Of a stretch of DNA of 53,270 nt, positions 8,319-16,565 are shown piece by piece. How positions within the stretch are numbered: the first letter of the stretch is position 1; each line of letters starts with the position of its first letter. A program made the translations under genes and the position numbers. Source of the stretch: Candidatus Levyibacteriota bacterium (GTDB lineage: Bacteria > Patescibacteriota > Microgenomatia > Levybacterales > UBA12049); assembly GCA_027459745.1 (NCBI GenBank), contig DAIDHL010000008.1, positions 1 through 53,270 on the forward strand, given 5' to 3'. The notes below the pieces were generated by a model. That model made no database searches and had not been told where the DNA came from. It was given only the letters and a program-made list of their open reading frames with translations.

Positions 8319-9092
8319 ATGCTCTTACAATCTATCACTCCAAAACAATTACAAATCTTACGCCTTCTTTATACCTTCCGCTTTCTTACTACTACTCATT
8401 TTCAACTACTTATGCATCATAAAAGCCCTAGTCTTATTCAAGAATGGTTGAAAGATTTGGTAGAGAAAGGTTATATAGTCAGTTCATATTCTAGACAAAA
8501 GCGAAATGAAAATACCAAGCCGGCAATCTTTCATCTTGTTTCGCCTGCCAGACATATATTAAAAAAAGAAAAGGATATTGAGATTGAGGCATTACGATTA
8601 ATTTATAAAGAGAAACGAAAAGGGAAAAAGTTTATTGATCATTGTCTTACACTTGCTGATATCTATTTATTCTTTGAGAAAAAATTAAATAAAGATGAGA
8701 CACTTAAATTTTTTACACGAACGATGTTGACAGGATATGACTATTTTATCAAACCAATACCTGACGCATTTATTGCAATAAAAAATACAACTGGAACAAA
8801 GCGTTATTTTTTGGATTTGTTTGATGAATATACACCTCCATTTGTGTACAGAAAAAGAATTAGACAATACCTTGAATATTCCAGACAGGGTGACTGGGGC
8901 TTAAATACAAATCAAAACAAATTACCTGTTGTATATTTTGTCTGTCCTAATGAAACAGCGAAAAAGCATGTGTACTGGTATGGAAAAAGTATTATTGAAA
9001 AATCATTTGAAGAAGTGACTTTATTTGTCACGACCAAGGACACAATAAAATTTGCTAAAGAAACTCTTGATCCTTGGCAAAAAGTAGCATAA
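8319..9092 (+). CDS. Replication-relaxation (Replic_Relax)-like winged-helix protein
   Basis: This 257-residue protein begins with a winged helix-turn-helix (TPKQLQILRLLYTFRFLTTT, then a DLVEKGYIV wing) and has a C-terminal domain with FLDLFDEYTPPFVYRKRIRQ. The layout resembles the Replic_Relax family, found on conjugative elements of Gram-positive and CPR bacteria and thought to act in plasmid replication or relaxation. It sits 170 nt after the coupling ATPase and just after two inverted repeats. With no other relaxase-like gene in the window, it is the best candidate for processing the transfer origin or recruiting the relaxase, though no HUH or Tyr relaxase motif is seen. The function is inferred from family and context. 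Confidence 0.65.
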   Translation: MLLQSITPKQLQILRLLYTFRFLTTTHFQLLMHHKSPSLIQEWLKDLVEKGYIVSSYSRQKRNENTKPAIFHLVSPARHILKKEKDIEIEALRLIYKEKRKGKKFIDHCLTLADIYLFFEKKLNKDETLKFFTRTMLTGYDYFIKPIPDAFIAIKNTTGTKRYFLDLFDEYTPPFVYRKRIRQYLEYSRQGDWGLNTNQNKLPVVYFVCPNETAKKHVYWYGKSIIEKSFEEVTLFVTTKDTIKFAKETLDPWQKVA

Positions 9093-9117
9093 CTAGGCAG
9101 ATGGGCAGGGATTTAAA

Positions 9118-9450
9118 CTATATATTCTTATCTAGGCATTCAACCGAACAATACCCGTTAAACGTACTAAAATCCTTTTCCTCACTGAGCGCGTTATGCT
9201 GTGTACCTTCATAGCCACATTGTGGACATGTATAGAATTGGACAATATATTGTTCTGACTGATCAAGAACTCCGACGTTATAGTCTTCATCAGATAAGAA
9301 AACATACCCACTACTTGTATTGAAGTTAAGCGTTAAACCACAATTTAAGAATTCTGCACCATGCTCTGCATAAGCTTTCAATAGCAATTGTGCAAATATG
9401 AGTTCTCTAATTCCAAATTGTGAGAAATCAGCTGTTATTACTGTGCTCAT
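9118..9450 (-). CDS. Mobile-element-associated zinc-ribbon protein
   Basis: This 110-residue protein begins MSTVITADFSQFGIRELIFA and continues SGYVFLSDEDYNV, a pattern I associate with small uncharacterised proteins on Firmicutes plasmids and phages. Its end carries two cysteine pairs, YTCPQCGYEG and GYCSVECLDK, likely one zinc site. The start is placed at the ATG at 9450: AAAGGGG lies 8 nt upstream as a Shine-Dalgarno sequence. A GTG at 9459 would fall against that site. Function unknown. It is transcribed towards the Replic_Relax gene, away from the hairpin cluster at 9496-9657. Confidence 0.75.
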   Translation of the reverse strand: MSTVITADFSQFGIRELIFAQLLLKAYAEHGAEFLNCGLTLNFNTSSGYVFLSDEDYNVGVLDQSEQYIVQFYTCPQCGYEGTQHNALSEEKDFSTFNGYCSVECLDKNI

Positions 9451-9495
9451 TAATTTCACCCCTTTCTGGCTGCGTAATTTTTGAAAATATTTTTA

Positions 9496-9657
9496 TAGGA
9501 AGCAGCCTGCCTGCTTCCTAATACGAGAACGAAGTGATAGCAGGGTGAATTTTGCAAGGGCGAGACAACGATCTCGTTTATATACCCTTGCAAAAGAGGG
9601 GCGCAGCCCCTAACTCAGCAGATCGAGTTGATTATGTAATACGTTATTACTTACATA
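9496..9657. repeat. Cluster of four hairpins, candidate oriT or single-strand origin
   Basis: Four strong inverted repeats occupy a noncoding stretch. The first is TAGGAAGCAG/CTGCTTCCTA (9496-9520, 5-nt loop). The second is TTTTGCAAGGG/CCCTTGCAAAA (9550-9595), enclosing CGAGA/TCTCG (9561-9576). The third is AGGGGC-GCA-GCCCCT (9597-9611). The fourth is GTAATA-CGT-TATTAC (9636-9650), overlapped by TATGTAA/TTACATA (9633-9657). The stems are far more GC-rich than the surroundings. None is followed by a T-tract, so they are not ordinary terminators. Dense structure beside conjugation genes suits an origin of transfer or a lagging-strand origin. Confidence 0.65.
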
Positions 9658-9734
9658 GAAAGAGAAGATGAGCAATTTTCAACAACTTCTAGCAATTTCT
9701 ATACCATTTACTATAATAGTGAGAGCCATTTAAT

Positions 9735-10910
9735 ATGATACAGAAATTCCTTATTTTTATTTCTTTTATTTTTCTTTTTTTCTTCTTATCATTAAATAAT
9801 CAGACATTTGCACAAAGTACAAATAATTTACCTGAACTTGTTCCCGATGTATATGTGAAGGGACAAGTCACAAAGATTATCACATCAAGATTTACAAACT
9901 CCTCAGGATCAAAAAACTATTATGAGAAACTACAAGTACAATTACTTGAAGGGAAAGACAAGGGGAAGGATATTCCACTAGACATTCAAGGTGCGCCTAT
10001 GTTTGGTGATATACAAAAACTATCTTCAGGTGATCAGGTAGTTGTTAATGAAAAATTAGATCCATCCGGAAAAGTAACATATAGTCTTTACGAGGCATAT
10101 CGTTTGGGGAATTTTTGGTGGGTGCTCGCCGCATTTTGTCTTTTTATTGTTTTTGTTGCAGGAAGAAAAGGCGTTGGTGCACTCATCGGACTTTCCATTA
10201 GTATTGCAGTGATCACTCTTTATATTATCCCTCAAATTGTCAACGGTGTTGACCCATTAAGTGTTTGTGTCAATGGTGCGCTTATTATTCTTATCTTTAC
10301 CACATATATTGCACATGGTGTCTCGGTAAAAACAACAATTGCCATTATTGGCACAGGTATATCGCTTCTCATTGCAGTCAATCTTTCATCAATACTTATG
10401 CCATTTCTCCATTTAATTGGGTTAGGAAATATGGATGTGTATGATCTGCAACTTGGTACAAACAATAAAATTAATCCGGAAAGCCTACTCCTAGGTGGTA
10501 TTCTTATTGGTACACTCGGTGCGTTAAATGATATAACTACTACTCAGTCGCTGACTATTTTTACTTTTGTTCGAGAAAATCCAACTCAGAAATTTTATCC
10601 TTTATTTAAAAAAAGCATGGAGATAGGAAAAGAACACATTGCATCACTTATCAATACACTTATTCTTGCGTATGTTGGATCAACATTTGGTGCATTTATT
10701 TATATTGCAATCAATCCTACCAAAGTGCCTTTATGGGTGATTCTTAATAATGAGACTACAGTCGAAGACATGTTTCGTGCGCTCATGAGTAGCAGTGCAC
10801 TCGTTCTTGCTGTTCCAATCACTACTATACTTGCTTGTCTTGTTGCACTTCATGGAAAAAAGTATTTTACTTCGGCATATTCTTTTGTTCAAGCAGTAAT
10901 CCATTCATAA
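9735..10910 (+). CDS. YibE/F-like multi-pass membrane protein
   Basis: This 391-residue protein has an N-terminal signal segment (about 5-27), an extracytoplasmic beta-rich domain (about 40-125, VKGQVTKII then VQLLEGKDKGKDIPLDI), then about seven membrane helices. The combination, with GALNDITTTQS and HGVSVKTTIA in the membrane part, matches the YibE/F family of Gram-positive and CPR bacteria. Biochemical function is unknown; transport has been suggested. A TATAAT at 9712-9717 precedes the start. It stands alone between the hairpin cluster and the deacetylase gene, probably as its own transcription unit. Confidence 0.8.
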   Translation: MIQKFLIFISFIFLFFFLSLNNQTFAQSTNNLPELVPDVYVKGQVTKIITSRFTNSSGSKNYYEKLQVQLLEGKDKGKDIPLDIQGAPMFGDIQKLSSGDQVVVNEKLDPSGKVTYSLYEAYRLGNFWWVLAAFCLFIVFVAGRKGVGALIGLSISIAVITLYIIPQIVNGVDPLSVCVNGALIILIFTTYIAHGVSVKTTIAIIGTGISLLIAVNLSSILMPFLHLIGLGNMDVYDLQLGTNNKINPESLLLGGILIGTLGALNDITTTQSLTIFTFVRENPTQKFYPLFKKSMEIGKEHIASLINTLILAYVGSTFGAFIYIAINPTKVPLWVILNNETTVEDMFRALMSSSALVLAVPITTILACLVALHGKKYFTSAYSFVQAVIHS

Positions 10911-11034
10911 TTTAGCCATACAGAACTAACTAAATATTCAAAAAAAGCCATAATATATTTGTCAGCGTCTTTTAAGTGTCATATATAAGCTAACACGAAG
11001 CTATGCTATAATTTCAACTTATGTATAGTACGAA

Positions 11035-12000
11035 ATGAAAATAAAATATCATAAAAAGAAAAATCAACAAACGAAGAGAACAATTATCCATTCATCATCA
11101 TATTTTTATAACAAGCAATTATTTGCGTTCTTGATTGTTTTTATAATAGCAGTTATATACCTAAGTGCTTTTTTCATTTATTATACTCCGTTCTCTCCTA
11201 ATAGCGTGATTCCTGAAACAGAAAAAAACTCAATGAAAAAAATACCTGCAGATGTAAAAATTATGCTTAAAAAGCAAACACCTATAGCAAGTTTGTCTGC
11301 AACTCTTCATGTCCCTATTCTTATGTACCATTATGTTGAATATTTGCAAAATAGGACAGATACAGAACGACAGCTGCTGAATGTAAATCCTGATATATTT
11401 GAGAAACAAATTGAGACGCTTTTAGCGGACGGGTATACATTTATTACCGCAAAAGATTTAGGAGATATTTTTGACGGAAAAATACCACTTCCTACTAAAC
11501 CAGTACTATTAACTTTTGACGACGGCCATTGGGATCTAGATACGGTTGTATTGCCAATTCTTAAAAAATATCATATCAAAGCTACTGCATACATCGTACC
11601 TGGTTTTATAGATACAAACTCTGACTCATTGACAACAAAAGAGCTACAGAATCTTATTGACAGTGGGCTAATTGATGTCGGAGCGCATACAGTCATGCAC
11701 GTATCTTTAAAAGGAGAATCCCTATCAAAAGCAAAATATGAAGTTAATACCAGTAAAACAATGCTTGAGCAAAAATATCATATCCATGTCTATTCTTTTG
11801 CCTATCCATATGGCTCATTCGATCAACAAACAATTACATTGGTAAAACAAGTAGGATTTACCACAGCTGCGTCAACCATACCTGGTAATAACCAAAGTCC
11901 ACAAAACAGATACTTTCTTTTTAGAGTACGACCTGGGTATATGACAGGAAAAGCACTTTTACATTACCTTAATCAAGTATGGCCTATCTATAAACGTTAA
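11035..12000 (+). CDS. Membrane-anchored polysaccharide deacetylase (NodB domain)
   Basis: This 321-residue protein has a basic N-terminus, one membrane anchor (about 32-55) and a carbohydrate-esterase-4 domain. VPILMYHYVE starts the domain and LLTFDDGHWD holds D162-D163, the catalytic base and metal ligand. VGAHTVMH supplies the H-x3-H metal site, and FAYPYGSFD follows. Known enzymes of this kind remove N-acetyl groups from peptidoglycan or surface polysaccharide. In a conjugative element it might help remodel the wall, but it is not operonic with the channel genes. A TATAAT lies about 22 nt upstream of the start. Confidence 0.85.
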   Translation: MKIKYHKKKNQQTKRTIIHSSSYFYNKQLFAFLIVFIIAVIYLSAFFIYYTPFSPNSVIPETEKNSMKKIPADVKIMLKKQTPIASLSATLHVPILMYHYVEYLQNRTDTERQLLNVNPDIFEKQIETLLADGYTFITAKDLGDIFDGKIPLPTKPVLLTFDDGHWDLDTVVLPILKKYHIKATAYIVPGFIDTNSDSLTTKELQNLIDSGLIDVGAHTVMHVSLKGESLSKAKYEVNTSKTMLEQKYHIHVYSFAYPYGSFDQQTITLVKQVGFTTAASTIPGNNQSPQNRYFLFRVRPGYMTGKALLHYLNQVWPIYKR

Positions 12001-12035
12001 TAACCAACATAGTACGATACATTCAAAGACACTGA

Positions 12036-12437
12036 CTATTGCACATTAATATCAAAATCCTTGTTCTCATTCGTGCCATCTGGCATTGTGACTTGCGTTG
12101 AAATCTTCCAGGGTCCGCCCATTGAGAAATTTCCATCAGCTGCATATTGTCCATTACCTTGAGAAGTAGCACTTCCTTGCTGTGTACCCATATTCATACT
12201 TGTCATATTTAAGGTAAAATTAACCTTAGCATTATCGACTGACTTTCCGTCTTTATCTTTTACAGAAACGATCAGAGTTGTTTTGCCTGTACGTGCAGGA
12301 TTAGGATTGGTCAATAAACTTATATCACCATTTCCACTACCCGCTGTTCCAGAAGGATTTGTATTCACAACAAATACTAAAACAAATAAAATAATAACAA
12401 TTCCGGCTACGATTCCAAATAATACTTTGCTATTCAT
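12036..12437 (-). CDS. Membrane-anchored YtkA/FixH-like protein
   Basis: This 133-residue protein has an N-terminal membrane segment (about 5-25), then an Ig-like fold reading NPARTGKTTLIVSVKD, DNAKVNFTLNM, and FSMGGPWKISTQVTMPDGT. This is the YtkA/FixH pattern, found with copper and cytochrome oxidase genes. It contains the Met cluster NMTSMNMGTQ, possible Cu(I) ligands outside the membrane. It is the last gene of the minus-strand operon starting at 15526, directly after the multicopper oxidase. AGGAGGTGAT lies ahead of the ATG, one of the stronger Shine-Dalgarno sites here. Confidence 0.75.
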   Translation of the reverse strand: MNSKVLFGIVAGIVIILFVLVFVVNTNPSGTAGSGNGDISLLTNPNPARTGKTTLIVSVKDKDGKSVDNAKVNFTLNMTSMNMGTQQGSATSQGNGQYAADGNFSMGGPWKISTQVTMPDGTNENKDFDINVQ

Positions 12438-12457
12438 ATCATCACCTCCTTTAAAAA

Positions 12458-13504
12458 TTAAGTTACATTAATAATCATCATCAGCCCACCCGGATCTTTA
12501 TGATCATTTGTTGTGTGATGTGAAATGTGACAATGTAGTAACCATTTCCCTGGTCGATCGGGTGTAAACTGAACGTCATAGCGCTCTCCAGGTCCTACTT
12601 CCACTGTATCTTTCATAATCTGAGCACTTTGTGGTACATCATTTCCATCTGTTGCAACAATTGTAAAAGGGAAACCGTGCAAATGCATTGGATGAATCAT
12701 TTGTCCTGTGCCAATGAATCGAAGTCTTACCAATTGTCCAACTTTTACATTCAGTTGTTGCGTCTCAGGATATGATTTCCCATTGATCGTAAAGAAATTC
12801 CCATCCATTCCTGTTGCTGGCATTGCAGCATACGTTTGCCCGTCGATAATTCGCCATTCATTAAGCATCAATACTTGATCAACATCTGGTTTTGGATTGA
12901 GTCCTCCTGGCGGATCAATTATAAAAGCACCTGATAGTCCAACAGACACCTGTTTATCAGGATTGAAATGGGAATGATACCAATACGTTCCTGCTGGTTT
13001 TGCCACAAACTCGTAGGTAAAAGATTGTCCAGGTTGAATTGGTTTTTGTGTTATGTCTGGTATGCCATCCATATTATTTGGAACTTGAATTCCATGCCAA
13101 TGAATAGTGGTTGGTTCTGGTAGTTCATTTTTTACAATAATGCGAACGTTATCACCCTCTGTAACGTGAATAAGTGGTCCTGGGACAGTTCCGTTATATG
13201 TCCAAGCAGTTGCTATTGTTCCTTTCACTATTTCCCAACGTATTGGTTCTGCGGTCAAATGAAATACTTTGGTAGTTCCATCCATAGTATATGGAAGTGG
13301 TTGTAGCCCTTGGGTTTGTGTTGCCATTGGAACTCCTTTTGCAGGAATTGCTTCCATTGCTTTTGCAGCATCAGAATTTTCATTTACTGTCGTTAATTGT
13401 GCGGGGGCTCCAGCTGTTCGATATTTGTTATATAACATGCCTGCTAAGACTACTCCAATAATAACGAAAAGAATAATAAATTTGTTGTAGAATTTTTGTT
13501 TCAT
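12458..13504 (-). CDS. Two-domain multicopper oxidase
   Basis: All four copper-binding motifs are present: HWHG (H135, H137), WYHSH (H177, H179), HPMHLHG (H271, H274, H276) and HCHISHH (H324, C325, H326, H330). At 348 residues, with a membrane anchor (about 8-27), it is far shorter than the usual three-domain enzyme of about 500 residues, so it is a two-domain type, which usually works as a trimer. It probably oxidises Cu(I) outside the membrane using O2. Downstream of HCHISHH the usual short spacing to the axial Met/Leu is lengthened before GGLMM. Its start overlaps the stop of the Dsb gene by 4 nt. Confidence 0.92.
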   Translation of the reverse strand: MKQKFYNKFIILFVIIGVVLAGMLYNKYRTAGAPAQLTTVNENSDAAKAMEAIPAKGVPMATQTQGLQPLPYTMDGTTKVFHLTAEPIRWEIVKGTIATAWTYNGTVPGPLIHVTEGDNVRIIVKNELPEPTTIHWHGIQVPNNMDGIPDITQKPIQPGQSFTYEFVAKPAGTYWYHSHFNPDKQVSVGLSGAFIIDPPGGLNPKPDVDQVLMLNEWRIIDGQTYAAMPATGMDGNFFTINGKSYPETQQLNVKVGQLVRLRFIGTGQMIHPMHLHGFPFTIVATDGNDVPQSAQIMKDTVEVGPGERYDVQFTPDRPGKWLLHCHISHHTTNDHKDPGGLMMIINVT

Positions 13505-14205
13505 ATTGTTTGTAGATCTAAATCAATGATTGTCTTATAGACGTCAAATGGTTGATCACTACTGACTAATTTTGTATTGCCTCTACTATCAATTATAAAG
13601 GTTGCTGGCAATGCACTTGCTCCTGCATTTTGAGCATCATTTGCTTGATCTTGGATTGCTTGTACAAATTTCCCCGAGTCAAGACACTTCTGAAATGATG
13701 TATTGTATATTCCTAATTCTGCTGCCAATGGTGTTAACTTGGTTAACGCAAATCCAGTGCCACCTGAGTAACTTCTCCTAAAGATTATATCAGTATATTT
13801 CCAATACGTCGTATTTCCACCCAGAGAAGCAGCGCATTCTGACGCTTCTGCTTCTTTTTCAGCGTTTGCGTGTTGGAGTAACGGATAATTTCTTGTCACA
13901 AAACGAATTTTATCTCCGTAGGTTTGCATAATTTGTTTGATCGTTGGTTGGAACTGTTGACAGGAAGGACATTCCAGATCAGTATATTCAACCAAAGTTA
14001 TTTTTCCATTTAGGTTTCCTTTTATATGATCATTTTTTGAAATTGCCATAATTTTCCCAGCAGCTGCTTGCACTTTTCCTTGCAATTGCAGTTGTGCTTG
14101 TAATAGTGTAATTGATTGTGTTTTATCCATTGTTTGCACTTTCATATATAAAAACAGCAGTAACACCACAGAAAAAATGACGGCTATGAGCAATAATCGT
14201 TGCAT
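13501..14205 (-). CDS. Anchored DsbA-like thioredoxin (CPSC)
   Basis: This 234-residue protein has an N-terminal anchor (about 3-21) and a thioredoxin fold with the redox motif CPSC at 79-82 in LVEYTDLECPSC. The cis-proline segment reads GASALPATFIID. It belongs to the DsbA/BdbD-type extracytoplasmic oxidoreductases. It is third in the operon started at 15526, between a CASC membrane protein and the multicopper oxidase. Likely jobs are oxidising or reducing cysteines of cuproproteins or passing electrons to or from the membrane partner. The choice between oxidase and reductase cannot be read from sequence. Confidence 0.85.
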   Translation of the reverse strand: MQRLLLIAVIFSVVLLLFLYMKVQTMDKTQSITLLQAQLQLQGKVQAAAGKIMAISKNDHIKGNLNGKITLVEYTDLECPSCQQFQPTIKQIMQTYGDKIRFVTRNYPLLQHANAEKEAEASECAASLGGNTTYWKYTDIIFRRSYSGGTGFALTKLTPLAAELGIYNTSFQKCLDSGKFVQAIQDQANDAQNAGASALPATFIIDSRGNTKLVSSDQPFDVYKTIIDLDLQTI

Positions 14206-14213
14206 AATAAATT

Positions 14214-14738
14214 TTATTCTAAACTATCTTGTTTGCTAGCTAATGGTAATGCACATGCTTGTGTCGATTTTTGCTTGAGTAAATAGAAAAGAGAGCCACT
14301 AAGCATAATAATTGATATATACGGTAATTCTGCACCTTTAAATGGAAGAAAAGCGACACTGCCACTTAATCCAAGAAGGGAAAGCACTGGCAGCCCACAT
14401 GATGCACATCCTCCTCCTGCGATACTGAGTAGTGAGCTTCCACCAGCAACAATGCGAACTTTTCCCGATTGCTTGATTTGCTTCATTCTCGATCTGACAA
14501 CGGCAAAATTAATACCAATGAGCATGCCAGTAATAACCATGGTAATAAAACCAACTGCTCCCATCGTCGTCCAAAGTCCAATTGTTAAGGCAAAAAACAG
14601 TTGTAATTTATATTGTATCGGTGATTGTTCAAATATGGTCTCATTAATAATCACAATATTTCGAGCATAGGCGAGGACTAATAAGTAACTAAGGGTTATA
14701 AGGAAAATAAATAGCAAGGTTTGACGAGTAATGCGCAT
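14214..14738 (-). CDS. Four-helix membrane protein with intramembrane CASC motif
   Basis: This 174-residue protein has about four hydrophobic segments (5-25, 45-72, 98-122, 130-150). The third begins GGGCASCGLPVLSLLGLSG, placing a C-x2-C pair at a helix start in a Gly/Pro-rich setting reminiscent of redox or metal-relay membrane proteins. I recognise no named family. It is flanked on both sides by Dsb-type thioredoxins in one operon, with spacing of 5-8 nt, so a partner role in moving reducing equivalents or copper is plausible. A similar design occurs at 22689-23126. Confidence 0.7.
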   Translation of the reverse strand: MRITRQTLLFIFLITLSYLLVLAYARNIVIINETIFEQSPIQYKLQLFFALTIGLWTTMGAVGFITMVITGMLIGINFAVVRSRMKQIKQSGKVRIVAGGSSLLSIAGGGCASCGLPVLSLLGLSGSVAFLPFKGAELPYISIIMLSGSLFYLLKQKSTQACALPLASKQDSLE

Positions 14739-14743
14739 AGTAA

Positions 14744-15526
14744 TTATTTGCTCAACTCCTGATTCACAACAGTTTCTATTGCACTTAATGGTTGTGCACC
14801 AACTAGTTGTTTACCATTAATATAAAACGTTGGTGTGCCACTTACTCCTGCTTTTTGTCCTGCTGCAATATCATCTTGCATCTTTTTATCATCTGTTTTG
14901 TTATCCATACAACCTTTAAACTGAGTTGCATCCATGCCGAGTGTTCCGGCAATCTGTGAGAGATTGTCTGATGTATACATCGATGTATCGGTCTCTGAAG
15001 GTTGGTTTTTATACAAATAATCATGCATCTCCCAGAATTTGTTTTGGTCATTTGCACATTCAATTGCATTCCCAGCAACGAGAGATGCTGGACCTAAAAA
15101 TTCATATTGACGGAAGGCAAATGTCGCTTTTCCAGAATCGACATATTCTTTTATGAGTTGCGATTCAGTGTTATCAAAGAATTGTTTACAAAACGGACAT
15201 CGCATATCTTCAAATGCAACTATTTGGACTTTTGCGCCCGTAGTTCCCTTTATAGGAAAATGTCCATTATCCACTTGAACAATTGGAGGAATACCCGCTG
15301 GTGCGCCAGCTTGTGCACCTGCAACATTTTGTGTTGGAGCTGTTGCTGCCAAAGCTTTTGTATCAGATTGTAATTGTACTTTGGTTATAAACATACCAAG
15401 AAGAAATGAGGTGATAATAAGAGCAACAACGAGAAGTGGTGTATAGATATTCTGTTTCACTATTTCAGTAGTGGTTGTGACATCTGAATCTTGACTCTTT
15501 AGGTTTATTGAATGAAATTTTTTCAT
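14744..15526 (-). CDS. Anchored DsbA-family thioredoxin (CPFC)
   Basis: This 260-residue protein has one membrane anchor (about 28-50), a Pro/Ala-rich linker, then a DsbA-type domain with CPFC at 110-113 (FEDMRCPFC) and cis-Pro segment GVSGTPTFYING. It resembles BdbD/DsbA proteins of monoderm bacteria, which catalyse disulfide formation outside the cell. It is the first gene of the Dsb-membrane-Dsb-oxidase-YtkA operon. Its ATG lies within a repressor palindrome, and the palindrome's end (AGGAGAT) may also act as ribosome binding site, so metal-dependent control is expected. Confidence 0.88.
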   Translation of the reverse strand: MKKFHSINLKSQDSDVTTTTEIVKQNIYTPLLVVALIITSFLLGMFITKVQLQSDTKALAATAPTQNVAGAQAGAPAGIPPIVQVDNGHFPIKGTTGAKVQIVAFEDMRCPFCKQFFDNTESQLIKEYVDSGKATFAFRQYEFLGPASLVAGNAIECANDQNKFWEMHDYLYKNQPSETDTSMYTSDNLSQIAGTLGMDATQFKGCMDNKTDDKKMQDDIAAGQKAGVSGTPTFYINGKQLVGAQPLSAIETVVNQELSK

Positions 15527-15567
15527 ATCTCCTACATAGTGTAGGAGATAATTATTCTCTCTGTCAA
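15526..15567 (-). promoter_or_regulatory. Promoter plus BlaI/CopY-type operator of the Dsb/oxidase operon
   Basis: The palindrome at 15526-15550 has perfect 11-bp arms (TATCTCCTACA and TGTAGGAGATA) around TAG. On the minus strand -35 TTGACA (rc of 15562-15567) and -10 TACACT (rc of 15538-15543) are 18 nt apart, so the -10 lies inside the palindrome. A repressor bound there would block RNA polymerase. It is the longest of four related sites in the window. Confidence 0.85.
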
Positions 15568-16565
15568 TATGTCACTTTATGCAATGGAGAAAATGGACGG
15601 GATACATTATCCGTTGAGTATGGAATCACATAAGGTTTGGCAATCGTGATATTTGTACACGAGTTAAGACATCCCTGTCCTTGCAAGCATACCATCATGA
15701 CGTCTTGGGTATGGCTATGGACTTCCATTGCATGAACTGGAATTATAAGTAAGAAGGTTAACACAACACTACTTGCAGTACTGATAAGAATTTTATTTAA
15801 ACTAAATCGATTATTGTAATGCTTTCCTGCTAATGCATAGATTCTTGGGAGAAGTGTATGTGCATCTCCAATTGACGTTGCTGTAGATAGTTGTAGAGAA
15901 GGAACAAGTAATAATTTTTTGAGTATAGTTGCAATAAATACATCTGTACCCATTGTCTTGATAGCTTGTCTATCAGCTGCTATTTCCCTTTGAATTTTAT
16001 ATGAGCGCGTATACTCATTAAGTATGGGAAAAAAAGGAAAAAGAAATGAAAGTGTATTAGCAATAAGCATAATACTACTATCTCGATGCTCAATATGATA
16101 TTTTTCATGGAGTACGATGGCTTCAAGTTCTCTTTTTGTCATCTGTTTTACAAGCGTTGAGGAAAGATAAATATTTGGTTTGATTATTCCAAAGCAAAAA
16201 GCAAATGTTTTACTACTTTGCACGATATAAGTACGGTTCCTTACCCCATATTTCTCAATAGATAGCAACATTCGATTTGTTGGAATTGCGTATCGTTTAA
16301 ATTCTTGTTTTAACTGGTGACTATGCCAAAGATACATGATAAATCGGATCAAACTATATCCACTAAAAGCTGACAACGTAATAAAAAGGATGATACTTAC
16401 CATATGGGGAAATTCCACTGTTGAAAAACCAAATACACGCTGACAGTAATAAACTGTATGTTCTAAAAAGAGAGGAAAATACTTTACTATGATTCTCCCT
16501 ACGGACAAGCTAAATACTATAAACAAGAGAGAAAATATGAGCAGATTTTTATTGATGTTTTTCAT
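15564..16565 (-). CDS. BlaR1/MecR1-like M56 metallopeptidase with metal-ligand-rich tail
   Basis: The start is taken as ATG 16565 (333 residues); the frame is open to a TTG at 16601, but that lies deeper inside the repressor gene. It has about four membrane helices, the zinc-peptidase motif HEKYH (H153, H157) and a third ligand region in REIAADR, as in family M56. In BlaR1 the segment after the last helix is an extracellular beta-lactam sensor. Here it is only about 54 residues and begins AMEVHSHTQDVMMVCLQGQG, then CLNSC, rich in Cu(I) ligands. It overlaps the BlaI-like gene by 17 nt. I infer a metal sensor that triggers cleavage of the repressor; this is unproven. Confidence 0.85.
   Translation of the reverse strand: MKNINKNLLIFSLLFIVFSLSVGRIIVKYFPLFLEHTVYYCQRVFGFSTVEFPHMVSIILFITLSAFSGYSLIRFIMYLWHSHQLKQEFKRYAIPTNRMLLSIEKYGVRNRTYIVQSSKTFAFCFGIIKPNIYLSSTLVKQMTKRELEAIVLHEKYHIEHRDSSIMLIANTLSFLFPFFPILNEYTRSYKIQREIAADRQAIKTMGTDVFIATILKKLLLVPSLQLSTATSIGDAHTLLPRIYALAGKHYNNRFSLNKILISTASSVVLTFLLIIPVHAMEVHSHTQDVMMVCLQGQGCLNSCTNITIAKPYVIPYSTDNVSRPFSPLHKVTY

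Noticed and set aside
8245-8451. 68-codon frame starting near the inverted repeats.
   Set aside because: It overlaps the 8319 gene in another frame and has composition typical of noncoding AT-rich DNA.
9597-9611. AGGGGC-GCA-GCCCCT as an intrinsic terminator.
   Set aside because: No T-tract follows on either strand and it lies in a cluster of unrelated hairpins.
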